This document shows positions 12,801 to 25,000 of a stretch of 64,000 nucleotides of DNA, piece by piece. Source of the stretch: Lichenostomus cassidix (taxonomy: Eukaryota > Chordata > Aves > Passeriformes > Meliphagidae); the NCBI GenBank assembly GCA_008360975.2, contig CM039199.1, positions 3,922,530-3,986,529 on the forward strand, written 5' to 3'. The number at the start of each line of letters is the position of its first letter. The stretch's first letter is position 1. The position numbers and the translations under genes were made by a program. The notes under the pieces are model-generated. The model was not told where the DNA came from, did not search any database, and was given only the letters and a program-made list of their open reading frames with translations.

Positions 12801-15800
12801 CCAATGAGCTTTGGGCCAGCCCCTGTACAAGGAGAATTTTGCATTTATATTGCTGATGTTTGATACTGGGTGATGGCACTGATGCTGTACAGGTTAGGTG
12901 ACAGACCCTAACTCAATCTTAGTGTCTAAAAGTCAAGATACAGCAAAGGGAGGAGAGAAGGGTGGAGAATCAGGGTAAAGAGCACAAATTTTTAGCCAGA
13001 CTAGTGTCTCCCCTGGGCAGACCACAAATGCTCTGGCCTGGTTTGACTTTCTGAAAGATACAGCAGCAGTATGGGGAAGCAGAATATTTAAAGTGAAGAT
13101 GCAGATGTTGAAGGTAACAGGATTTAAAGACTGCGTGGCACAAAATACAAGAAATGTTCCACTATTTATAGCAGAAGCTTCTTCCTCTCTTGATTTTACC
13201 TCTTCTTGAATGCACTCAGTGATTGCTTTTCATGAGTGAATACTTGTAAAAATGGAGCTCCCTAAACAGACGTGAAATGTTTATATGAGTTAATGACTTC
13301 AGAGATCTCTGGTTGTTTAGAACAGAGTGGAAGTGAAGTTGCCTTGGCTGCAGTCAGTGCTCCTCCATGGAGCAGATCCAGTGCCAGCAGTGGCACAGGA
13401 TGGAGGTGGCTGCACACAGATCCATCCTTGGAGTGCTCTCTGGTTTCTGACTTCACTAATGTGCTTATGGTGGGGTGGGAAGGAGCCTTCCCAGGGGCTG
13501 CAAAATCTGTGAAGTCTATAACCTCTCTGGGATTTGTGCACAATGAAACTCTTAGCCTGAAACCAGGGGCTTGTAATTGATAGTCTTTATAAAGAGTTTT
13601 ATTCTGGGTGTTTTCCTGCTGCTTCTTTGCTCCCCAGAGTCCTCTCTGAATTGAGCAGCCAAGAAAGAGCTGTGGTGTGGTATTGCTGGTTACCTCAGGG
13701 GCAGTCCTGCCTTGTCCATGGGCTGGATGCAAACAGCTGAGGAAGGGTTTGCAGAGGTGAGACCATTCTTAGGCCTCTGTAGAGAACTCCCAGAGAAAGA
13801 CATTCAGGAAAACAATAAGCTCCTTTCTACCTGCCTCTCTCTTTCCCCAGGGCACAGCTATTTGTCTGCTCAGAGAATCTCTCTGACCTTGAGTTCCCTT
13901 TTGACCAGTGCCAGAGGCATAAGTTCAAAGTGCCATGGCACCATGCTGGTGTGTAATCCTCCAGCAGCCAGCGAGTGATGGCCAGGGGAGCTGGAGGAAG
14001 CCAGTGAAGTCTTGCTGCCCTGTCAAGTGCTTGGGAGAGTGGCTGACACACAGAGCGGTTATCCCAGCGGGGAGAAGACAGGTCTTGTGATGTTATAAGC
14101 ATAGTGGAAGAGCTGGTAATTTTATTTTGAAGGGTGCCTTTAGCGCGAGAGAGAGGGGATGTGTTTGTCTCAGTGTAAAGCAGATTTGTGTTGGAGCTGC
14201 TGTGCTTTCTTCTTGAAGGCTGTCAGGTTTTCCTCCCTCTTGGAGACTTTGTGGTGTGTCCAATCTGATCGCCATGGAGAGCAAGGATGATGATGTGCTG
14301 GTGGGATCACAGCTCTTTCCTTTATCCTGTGTGCACAAATGTCTGGGAGGGTGTGTGTGAGCACATGTGCCATCCTGGGAGCAGCTGGGTTGGGGTCACA
14401 GCTGAGCTGTCAGTCCAAGGACCTCCATTCAAACCCTCCGGGGGTGACTGTCAACCCACCTGCAGCTTCACAGGTGTTTGCTGTAATGGTGCTGAAAACC
14501 AGCTTATCCTGTGTTAATCTCCTACCTGCACCTGCAGGCAGCTCTACGGAACCTTTGTGGAGCTTTGCAGCCCTTTCATCCTTCTTCATCAGTGCTGGCA
14601 GCTGCTGCTTTGTGGTAACATCAAGGTTTTTCTGGGCTGTTGCTTCGTGTATGTCTCTTCATCCTCAGGCCAGCCTGTTGTGTGGGCTTTCTTCCCTTCT
14701 GCTTCCAAAGGTGGGTTGTTTTTCCTTTTGGGGGATTGTTTTGTGGTGAACTTAAAGTTCTTGGAGGGAAGTGGGATGTAGAAAGGTGGTCAGGAGCCAT
14801 GGGTAGACATGGTCTAATGTTTCAGGAAAGAAAGATCACTGCTACACCAGCACAGCAGCTATGGAGCCAAGGCTGACTGTGTCTGTGGGATTAAGTCCCT
14901 TTATTTGACCTCAGTTTGTGAGAGGTTGAGTTGTGGTCACTGGACTTAGTGCAAAGGGGTGCAAAGTTTTCCTCAGTGCCAAAGGGAATAATGGAGGCAG
15001 AGCAGCCTCAGCTCCATGGAGGAAGCAGGCAGGGGGTGGCAACTGTTAATATATAGTCCAGCACAGGCAAATTGCAAATTCACTCCCTGGTGAGAAACCC
15101 CTATTCTTTTACCCTTGTTTATGTAAAGGCAGAGGCTCACAGGGCTGCCCATTCAGGTGAAAACCCTGGCTGCGTTCTCCTGTGAGTCTATTGAAAGATT
15201 CAGAAAACCCAAAGCTGTGGAAATGCAAAATAAAGACACTGGTCATAGTGTGATGCCGGTGGAGTGGTGCGGAACCACTTAAATTACTCCTTTGAAGTTA
15301 TTCCACTTACAAGTGTACTTTTTGTGCTGTGCTGATGGAACACAGAGAAATCAGCAGCCCTGCAGAAAGGCTGTGCAGTTGGCTGTAAAACAGACTCATC
15401 GTTTCAGGGGGTGCCCAGGATGTTTGCTGTTTCCATCACTGCTGCTGTGCTTAGGGCTGAGGTGAGAGGGGCCTTCTGAGGACAGACCAGACCTGCTCAC
15501 TGATGTCCTTGCCAGGATTTTAGGAAGAGGACAGGGGGATATCAGCTACAGATATCGTGTTGGATCTTAAGTTAGCATTTCAAGGTGTCTGTTGGGGTCT
15601 GTTAAGAAGGATTCATGGGGATTACATCTTTTCCCCAGCAGTGTTTCCCTGCCTGTGAACATATCCCACGGGATATTTGTGAAGATGAGCAAATGTGCTT
15701 TGCAAGGTGCTCATATTCCTCCAGAATGGAGAGATATTCTAGCCCCATAAGTGGTTTAACTTAATGCTTTTGCAGCTTCATATGAAAGCTTTTGCGCGAG

Positions 15801-18800
15801 TAACAGGACGTTGAAAGTGTTTGGCAGCAGTCCTGGCACTGCTGGCATCCTGCTGCCAGGAGCAGGGCTTGTGTTTGCCTTTGCAAGGGTGCTGAGCTGC
15901 ATGAGTGGCTGGTGCCACTACAGCTTATCTCAAGTGTTGGCTGAGGCTGGAGGCATCTCCAAAGTTGATTTTCAGGGCACTGTAAATGCAGACTTGCCAT
16001 GTGGTTTTGCTCTGCTGTTTCAGCACAGGGTTTCCTGCCGATGCTCTGTCTATCTCAGCATGACAAGATCAGCTGCAATTACCCTGGTGTTGGAAACAAG
16101 AGCCTCTTCCTGGCCTTGGAGTGCTGCTGCATTAATGTATAAAATGGATAAATGATTTAGGTAATGAAATGACTTGGATATGGTCATGGATTGAATAAGA
16201 TTTCCAGAGCCAATGTGCTTACTCATCAGATGACTCATGTCTTAGTCACTTTTAGAATAAGTGATTCTCTTTTGGGTGCTTCCATAATGGGATGGGTGGA
16301 GATGAACTGAAAATTTCCACCCCTGCCTTTGATAATTTTTTTAATAGCATCTAGAACGCGATGGAATGGTTTATCAGACAGAAGAGGAAACAGCTCTGTC
16401 TTGCGAGTGTGGTGTATCCCTGGAGCTTTGCCTGAATTCCACAGCAATATGACACTTGAATTTTGCTGTTTGCTTCCTGGTCAGGCAGAGTGATCTCAGA
16501 TTTTTAGATCAGACTTCTTAAGCTTTGTTCTCAGTCTAGTCTTGTGAGTCCCTGATGTGAGTAGGTGCAAGTTTGAGCCTATTCCCAAACATGTGTGCCA
16601 CCAGCAGTGTGTAAAAGCATCCTCAGATGGAAGCTTCCCCCTGAAACACTCAACATTGCTATGGAAATAAAACCCTGTGGTCAACTTTTATTTATATGTA
16701 ATTATATTTTTTCTGTTACTGAAATATTGATGAAGTTAACTTGTGATTGTTCAGAAGCATGCACATGTGCAAGCAAGTGCATAGCATATCTGAAAGCCCA
16801 GGGAAATTCCGTGGTAATCCACTGTAAGCTTTATATAGCAAGTAAACCTATTGGGTTTTTCTTCTTTCTAATCTTTCATCTCTCTGATCTCAGTCATCCT
16901 GCAACAAAAATAATGTCAGCAATTCCTGATCTAATTCCTGATTAATGTAGGTTCCTGATGGATCAGCTGAGCTCAGTGGCACAGTGTGATCTCTGCATCT
17001 TACTTGACCCATGTGGCTGAGCTGCAGCCAAAGTGGGAGAGTCCTGCAGGGAGTGATGTGGGGCTTTGGTGGGGGCTTAGGCATAGGCTTTGCTAAGCTG
17101 GATGTGGCTAAACTCTTTATCACTGCTTCAAATGTTGAAAATGGGGATGCACTGACTCTCAGAAACGGGTCTGAAAGCATGAGCCCAGTGTAGGTGTTTT
17201 GGTTTGTGTCAGGAATGATGATGTAGTGTTGTTACAAAAAATTGTGCTGGTTTTAGATCTACCCTTACCCTTACACTTCCACTGCAGGAAGCATACAAAG
17301 GCACATGAAATTGCCAGAGGTCGGGAATCAGAAATCTGGGATTCTCTCACTGACCGTTGAGGTGGTGTCTGGGTGACTCTGAGCAAGAATGTCTCTTCCT
17401 AATTCCTCTGTGTAAATGTGGTTTCGGCCCTTGGTGAGTAGGCACTTTGTAAAACACAGGTAGGTCATGGCAGGTGACAGGCACTATGTAAATGCATTAG
17501 GCGAGATTTTCAAAAACAGCTGAAGAATTGGGTTTTATTGTTAAATGGAACAAGTGAAAGGAAAGCTAAAAATAATTTTCCTATGGGTGTCTTTTGTTAG
17601 GTAGTAGAGAATAACTCCCAGGCTTGTAAGTTTTCAGTTTTCAATAGTTGTCTGTGCTAGATCTCTTGGGTCACAGGTGTGAAGGATTTTATCAACAGTT
17701 CCTCTCAGAGAATTCAAGTCAAGAGAAATATATTACCTCGCCAAGAAGTTTTCTAGTTTGCTTTGTCTCTTAATTGCAGAAGAACGCTTTTTTTTTTGTT
17801 CTGTTCTAAAATGTTCTTAAAATTTAAAACTAATTTACCAATTGTTGCTAGGCTCAAAGACAAAAGAATGGTACTAATACATTATAATATAACAATAATA
17901 ATAACAGCAAATGTTAGTCATTTGCTGCACAAAAAAACCTTCCCAGATGAGGTTAGTTCAAAAGCTGCCTCCCAATGTGTCACCTCTCCTCCCTGGCCAC
18001 AGAGAACTTTGTGTGCTGCAGTATGTGCTGGTGAAAAGAAGAAAAATGGTTAGAGGTAGGACCCCACCTAAGAGGATGGAGGTAATGAGAATTATTTCTG
18101 ATACTTCCTTGACAAGAGCCCTGCTAGCCTAAGAAAATGCAAATGTGGAAAAAAATATTATCCTCCTCCTCTCCAGCTGGGAAAGGAGCCTTGGGATGGC
18201 TCCAGAGTAATTGGGTAGCTCTCATTTAGACACATGTGAAACACATTTACCCAGACACTCCTGTGAGCATTTCCACATTTTTGAGGCTGAGATTTTCTGC
18301 GTTGTTCACACTTTGGCACATGTGTGATCATGCCTTCTGATGTCCTGAGACCACAGTTAAAGTTCAAGAATGTGTTTAAGTGTTTTGCTGGAGTGGAGCC
18401 AACATCTCCATGGCAGAGAGGAGCAGTGTGTTGGGAAACTCAGTGGCTGCATACAGACTAATTGTTCTGGGATGCAACCTGGAAGGTGCTGAGCACCCTG
18501 GCTGGCAGCCAGCAAGGCTTTTAAACACATGCTTTGCTTAGTTTTTTCACATTGTTACCAGTCTTGTTCTTTGATTTCTTTTCCCATAGCAACTGGAGAA
18601 GGATATCTGAGTAGCCAGAGCAGTGCAATTGATTTGCCAGTGACACCTCAAGCTGTGCCACAGGGATGTCTTCCAGGATATGGGATACAGCTGTTGGGAT
18701 CAAGTATTGCTACCAGTGCCCAAGTCAATTGGCTTCAGAGTTTTCCTTCTTTGCTCTCTTCCTGGGCACAGGACAGGCCAGGCTGTGAGAGCGATGCTCA

Positions 18801-21591
18801 AACTACATTTGTAAACCACAACCCATCTTTCCACATCTTTGCTTGGTATTAAACTGCACAGATCATATTTCCTTACCCCTCTTTCCTCTTAGAATGTGTT
18901 CACTCTTCGCCAAATTCTGCCAAATTCAGGTTTTATTTGGAAGTGGTATCATCTGCAGTGGAGCTCAAGGCAGGAAAGAGAGGAGCCCAAAAATCCTGTG
19001 CAGGTTGATGTCTTCTAACAACTCTTGGGCATTGTTTTTAGCTTTGCCTGCTGTGAGCAGGAAGAAGGTGCTGCAGCCAGGTTGGAGGCTGGAAGGAGCT
19101 TTGATTCTGCAGAGAGATGGCTCCGTGTGTGCTGCCATCAAAACTGGCTGTGTCTCTTCTGTCCCTGTGTCCTCAGCTGGGGCAGCTTCTCCCATAGCTC
19201 CATGTGCCTCACTGGAGCATGCAAAGCAGGACTAAACCCTGGGCTGTCAGAAATTGTCAGGACACCTCCTTGCCAGCAGATTTACTCCCCGTTCTGCTCC
19301 TGCACCTGCTGACTTGGTGAGCAGAAACGTGCCTTTTCCCACTGCTCCTGTGGCTATGCAGAAATTATATGGCTTTGCATAATTTTTAAAACTTGAGAAA
19401 GAGCCTGGCTGGTGAAGTACAATGCACAGTACCTGTGCTGAGCCACAAGAAAAGGGGCACTGCTTTAGTGTCCCAGGGCAGTCTGGGTTCAGCCTGTTCA
19501 CTGGGGTGGAATTAAGGTGACCCAAGGTGGCATTTTCAAACTCATTTTTTAGCTAAAGCTGCACCTGGGAACTATTGTTGGCCCTTTGGTGCTGTAAAAC
19601 CTTTTTCACTCTGACAAATGCTGAGTTGTCATCAGCCTAAATTTCAGGGATAGCATTGCAGTGACTCAAAAGAGCAGCTTTCTCCCCAGCAGCCTTTTCC
19701 TGGATAATCTCCAGTCATTGACCTCGGGGCTTTGAAAGTGCATTTTGGCTTAAAGAGCTAAAGCTTAAGGCTTCAAAGGAAGTGGGAAGGCTGCTACCCT
19801 TTACAGTTCCAAGTGTGGGTTGTGTATGCATGACAGGGGTAATTGTTGGGGTGTACCTGGTTCTGACTTGTGTGGGATCTGTTCCTCATCCCCCCCAGTG
19901 CCTGCTCCTTCTGTACGGAGCCTCTCTGCTGCCTCTGCTTTTGATATTGTGCAGGTTATCTGAGGACATGTTTTCAAGTCCTGGGGTTTCTGAAGATGTG
20001 AAGATTATCAGAAGATGGAAGTTATCCATGTGGAAATAGAACAGATACGTTGAGCTCTGAATTTGAAGTCCATTTGTCTTGTCATACAGAGTTCACTGCT
20101 TTTTGCCTTGCCCTGTGCAGTTCTGTGCTTTGCCCTTTGCCTGGGGCTATGCAGATTGGCAGAATTGATGAAAACCTTCAGCCCATGGATATTTTAAGAT
20201 GGGTGCTGGGATAATTTCCCTGGTTAAAACTCTTTGCAGAGATCACCTTGAATAGAAATCCCTACCCATATATGAATTGCTGGGAAGAAGAAAGCCTGCA
20301 GTGTTCTGTGCTTACAGTTTTATTGTAGATTTGCAATCCTGAAACAGGTGGAAATTAATGTTTTTAAAATGCTGAAAAGACTTTTCACTGCAGCTGGCTT
20401 ACAGAACTAAGCAACTTGATATATCCCCTGAAATACCTCCAGATCTCTCAAAGGCAGCTGAAAGCTTTCTCCTTGTCTGGGAGGGAGATAAACCTCTAAG
20501 ACATGACATGTATAAATGCGATCTTGTTTTGCCTCGTGGCTTGTTGGGTTTGTTGTGGATGCTTTTTAAACAATTGTTTAATCAGTGCAGGGCTGTGCTG
20601 TGAGATCTGAGCCTGGCAAAGGTATTTGATGCTGAATTCTTTTGCTGTGTTGATGATCTGTATGTGTCCTTTCCCAGATCACACTGTGCTGCTCCTAAAC
20701 TGAACAACCAGCATTGTTCTGCAGCGATTTGCTTTCTGTTATTAAATTCTTATATATCAAGCAGCAACAGGAATTCTGTGAGCGCCTGGAAAGCAGAGTT
20801 AGCCATGGCTGTCAATACAGAAGGTGTTAGTGGGGTGCAGGGGAGAAGGCAGGCAGGGCTGAGAAATATGCTGGTGAAACGAATAAAATGGGGAGGAGGA
20901 AAGAGATGTCCTGGAAGTGTCTGGGTGTCAACGTGCAGCTTGGGCAGAGACACTGCTGCTGAAGCAGCAGCCTGTCTGCACAATTCCAGGTGGCTTCTTT
21001 CCTCCTCCTTAATTTATTTAATTACTGGTGTATCTCATGGGCTCTGCTGTGGAAGCAGGATGGAGTCCCACAAGATCAGCTGTTGTGTGCACTTGGTTTC
21101 TGTTCCTCAGGGTGACAGATTGGTGTGTGTGAGAGCTGGCTTGCCTGGCTGACAGGCTCCCTGCTGCTCCAGAGCCTTCGGTGCAGGCTGGACTTACCAG
21201 GCTTAAAAACCAGACCTTAACACTAAAACCAGAGGGCAGGTGTCTTGTGCTGGGGCTGTTCACACAAATCTGTGCATGAGCTCATTGCTGCGAGTTCTGT
21301 TTTCAGTTCTGTTTCTCTTATATTCCCTTTCCTTTCTCTCCATGCCACAGAGGTGCTTTCCATGGTGTCCTGGCCCTGCTGTGCCACAGTCCAGGCACTG
21401 GGTAACTGCACAGGTTTAGAGACAGGATTGCCATGAGTGTTCAGTTCTGCTGCCATGGGATCAGGGGGTGTTTGGCCACTGTGGCATATTAGACTTTGCC
21501 CTTGCAGACTGAGAGGCTGTTCAGGTCCTCTTGATTTATTTTCAATGTGTTTATTACAACAAACAGTGATACACATGTCTGTATCATCTTC

Positions 21592-21631
21592 TATGGCAAT
21601 TTTGAGGTTCATTATGGCAATTTTGAGGTTC
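21592..21631. repeat. 21 bp tandem duplication (two copies)
   Basis: The 19-base string tatggcaattttgaggttc occurs at 21592-21610 and again, identical, at 21613-21631, with a period of 21 bases. The perfect identity suggests a recent slippage-type duplication. No function is apparent. Confidence 0.9.
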
Positions 21632-22012
21632 CAGCAGAAGATGGCTCATCTGACACCAATCCCTTCCTCTTAGAACAACTGAAAACCTTTTTCTTTAACC
21701 TGCCATTTACCTTACCATGGTACAGATATTACTGCAATGAAGGCCCTAAATATTAAACCCTCCCTGATTCTGAGGCAGTTCTTTTGCTCATTAATCAATG
21801 GAGTCTGGCTACTTCCTTACTTGTTAGTATTTTACAAGTAATCTCAGCCTTTCAACTTTCATATAATCTGACATTCTCTGTTATTTTTTTGAAGCACCCC
21901 CTCACTGACTGTTTAAATCCACCTCCAGCAAGCTGTGCTCCCTGCCATGGCTGCCTCCTCTCCTGGGAATCACGCTGCCTCTCAGCCCAGCAAGTGACAG
22001 CAAACCACGACA

Positions 22013-22045
22013 CTTCTTCCTCCTCTTCCTCCTCCTCCTCTTCTC
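22013..22045. repeat. Imperfect (TCC/TTC)n pyrimidine tract
   Basis: This is a 33-base, nearly pure pyrimidine run of CTT/CCT triplets. It makes poly-Ser in one plus-strand frame and poly-Glu in a minus-strand frame, which explains the apparent acidic ORF there. It is a simple sequence repeat. Mirror-symmetric purine/pyrimidine tracts of this kind can form triplex DNA, but nothing here shows that it does. Confidence 0.85.
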
Positions 22046-25000
22046 TGCTCATGTTCAGCCCCAGGAGCCTGGGTTCTGAGCCAAGGCACAGGTTCTGCAC
22101 TGACCCTACACAGGACCTCTCTGTGTGAGCTGATGCTGTCCATGCTCACCTCAAGCTGTAGCACCAAATGCTCTTACAGGTGCTGGTTGGGAGGCTGCTT
22201 TTCCATTGGATTTATGGGGATCAGCTTTCCCTGTGCAGCGTGCAGGTTGTGTCTGGGGTGTTTCCTGCACTCTTGATGGGCAGCCTCCGAGGTCTGAGCT
22301 GGTGTCAGCTGAGAGCGGCTTTGGAAATGGGTTTTTGTTCTCCTCTGACACCTGAGTGTGGTTCCAATGTTGTCCAGGCTGTGTGTGCATATTAACATGC
22401 CAAAATCTCTCACATTGCTTCCTCTAGGGTCATTTGGAAGTGAGGCAAAGCACTCACTAAGGCTGGTGGTCACACAGCATGACTGCCTTGGGTGCTCTGC
22501 CCACACCAACCTCCTACATCCTCCCATCCCTCACTGCCACAGTGCCAGGAGCTGGGATCAGGCTGGCACAGTGCTCAGGGTCCTTCCCCCACAGGGCTTT
22601 TGTGTTCCTTGTCACAAGGGCAAATGGGATTTGTTATAATCTGAGCTCAGGTTGTCTGCAGAGTCAGTGAGGAGCTGGGTGCTGGGACGTGCTGGTGTGT
22701 GGTCACTTTGGGCTGTTGCAGAGATGGTGAGTCACAGCACTTGGCATCACTGAAAGCAAAAGCTGTGGGATATGTGGGCTGAGTGCCTCTCATTGCCTGT
22801 TCCTCGTGCTTTCCCAGCTGTAATTTGCAAAATAAAAGCAGCTCTGATGCTCATACACTGATAAACAGCTTTAAAAGATTAAAGCAGAAGTGAATATAGT
22901 CCAGCAGCAGGATCTGATGCCCACAAGTCTTGCTGAACCTTCACTATAAAACACAATTAAACACAGCAGCCAAACCTGTCTTACCAAAGTCATTTGCAGC
23001 CAAGGCTTGAGTACAAAGGAGTACAACTCCTCTTCAGTTCTTTGGTGTTGCCCTCACCAAAGACATGGTTAAAATGTGCCAACAGAGCTGCACTCAGTCA
23101 GATAATGCTCTGGCAGGGCTCCTGTTTCACCTGCATTTTCTGGAGTGTTTAATGGTAATATCACTCTTGCTTGTATAGACTTGGCATTCCTCAGTGTTTC
23201 CTTGTTACAGGAATTTCCTTAAGTAGAAACTTTTTTCTTCAGAGTAATTTTTGGTTGATTATTGCTTATATATGCAATTAGTGTAATTGCATCTGATTAT
23301 GCAAATGTATTTAACCATATAATTAGAACATGGAGGGATGAAATATAATGCAGTTGGGAAATCTTTTGTAAAACTTTCTGGGCTCGGGACTGTGGGCAAG
23401 GTGGTTGTTATCTCTTGAATTATAGGTTGGTAGACTGGAGATCTTAGTTCAGTATCCTGGCTAGTTTCAAAACATATTTTAAATATGCTGTTAATTGCTC
23501 TTCAAAGTGCTCACATGGCCTTCATGGTGTGCTACTTCTGTTTTTTACATGATAATATCAGGAGATCACTGCTGAGCTCAGCCTGTCAGTGTCTCACGTG
23601 TGCATCAATAGTTTGCACCCAGGGTCATGAAAGCATCAGTTCTTCATCGGATCCAAACCCCAGATTCTGCCTTCAGATGGGGTCTCTCGGGGGAAGAGAG
23701 GGAGAGCAGGACTAGCACAGAGTTGTGCACCTTGGGGTGCTTGTTGTCTGTATCTCGGGCTGAACTGATCCCAAAATCCCCTTGGAAAGCACCCTGCCTT
23801 CAAAAGGACTAAGGAGGAGGCAGAATGCTTAGTTTTCTAGACCATGGTCTGGAGATGTTTGTTGTCATTTAAGAAGTCTTGCAGGAGCAGGGGGCTGAAC
23901 TTGCTTGCCAAATTTCTCACGCAGTGCTTGAATTGCAAAAGCTGCTGTTCTTTGTTGTCCCGTGGCTCCTGTTTAAACTGAGCGAGGAGCTGCACACAAG
24001 TCATCAAAGCACCTCGCTTTAGATCTGATTTTCAGCTGGGGCACAACAGCCAGGCCCACTGCCAGGAGCTGTGGAGAGAAGAGGGACTGGATCATTGCAG
24101 CAGGATTGAGTGATTTCTCAGCAAGATGTGCTTGTCTGTGCCCTGAAACAAGAGCCTTGTGAGCCCCAGGACAAAGCAAATGTGTGGAGTGTGTGCAAAA
24201 AGCACCAACAGGATATTCTTACCATTTGTTTTAATGTCTTCTGCTTCTAGTCAGAAATCCTAAAGTGATTACTGCCCCTTCCCAGGGAGGACACAGTCCA
24301 AATGGGCAGTCTGGTGCAGACCTGCCTTGATTATCTCTGCAAGGACTGCATGGATTTGCTTCTTTCCAGCTTCACAGAGCTGCAACTTCTTGTCTCTTGG
24401 TTTGGGCTGCCTTTTGGCCAGTGATGGCTGAAAGTGGTTCTCAGAGATGCCAAGAAGCTCATTTGCTTCTCCAAGGCCTGATTCCTGGAAGCAGCAGTGT
24501 GAGTGGAGATGGGCAGGAGGCAATCTCACCCTCAGGGCAGGGGGTGTGGAATTACCTCCCTCAAGTCAGGGTAGCAGTGCTTGGGGAAGTCCTGCAGACC
24601 CAACTGCACAACAGGGAGCACAGGAGACACTCCAGGATGGGAACACTCCTAGTCTGTATTGCTTGGTGTGGGGAGACAGCTTTGGCTCTGGAACGGACTT
24701 GCTGACCTGATGTTTCTAAAATGTCATTCGAGGAGCTGTCCAGTACTTGGCAGCCCAGCCCAGGATGTGCTGCTTCTCTCCTTAAAGAGAGTTTCTACTG
24801 CTGTTGACAGCAGTCAGAGCAGATTCTTCACCGTGGCCATGCTGCTGGGGGCAGTGTCTGAAGGAAACACAAGGCAGGGCTGATGTGCTGCCAGCTGTGC
24901 CGTAGGCAGGAGGGAGTCCCTGGGGGAGGTCTCACCTGAGCTGATGGATGCTGCTGATGGATGACATCCCCTCTGCACGCATCCTGTCCTGGTACATGGA

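Noticed and set aside
21852..22100. Poly-Glu acidic minus-strand frame
   Set aside because: The Glu run comes from the TCC/TTC repeat read on the opposite strand.
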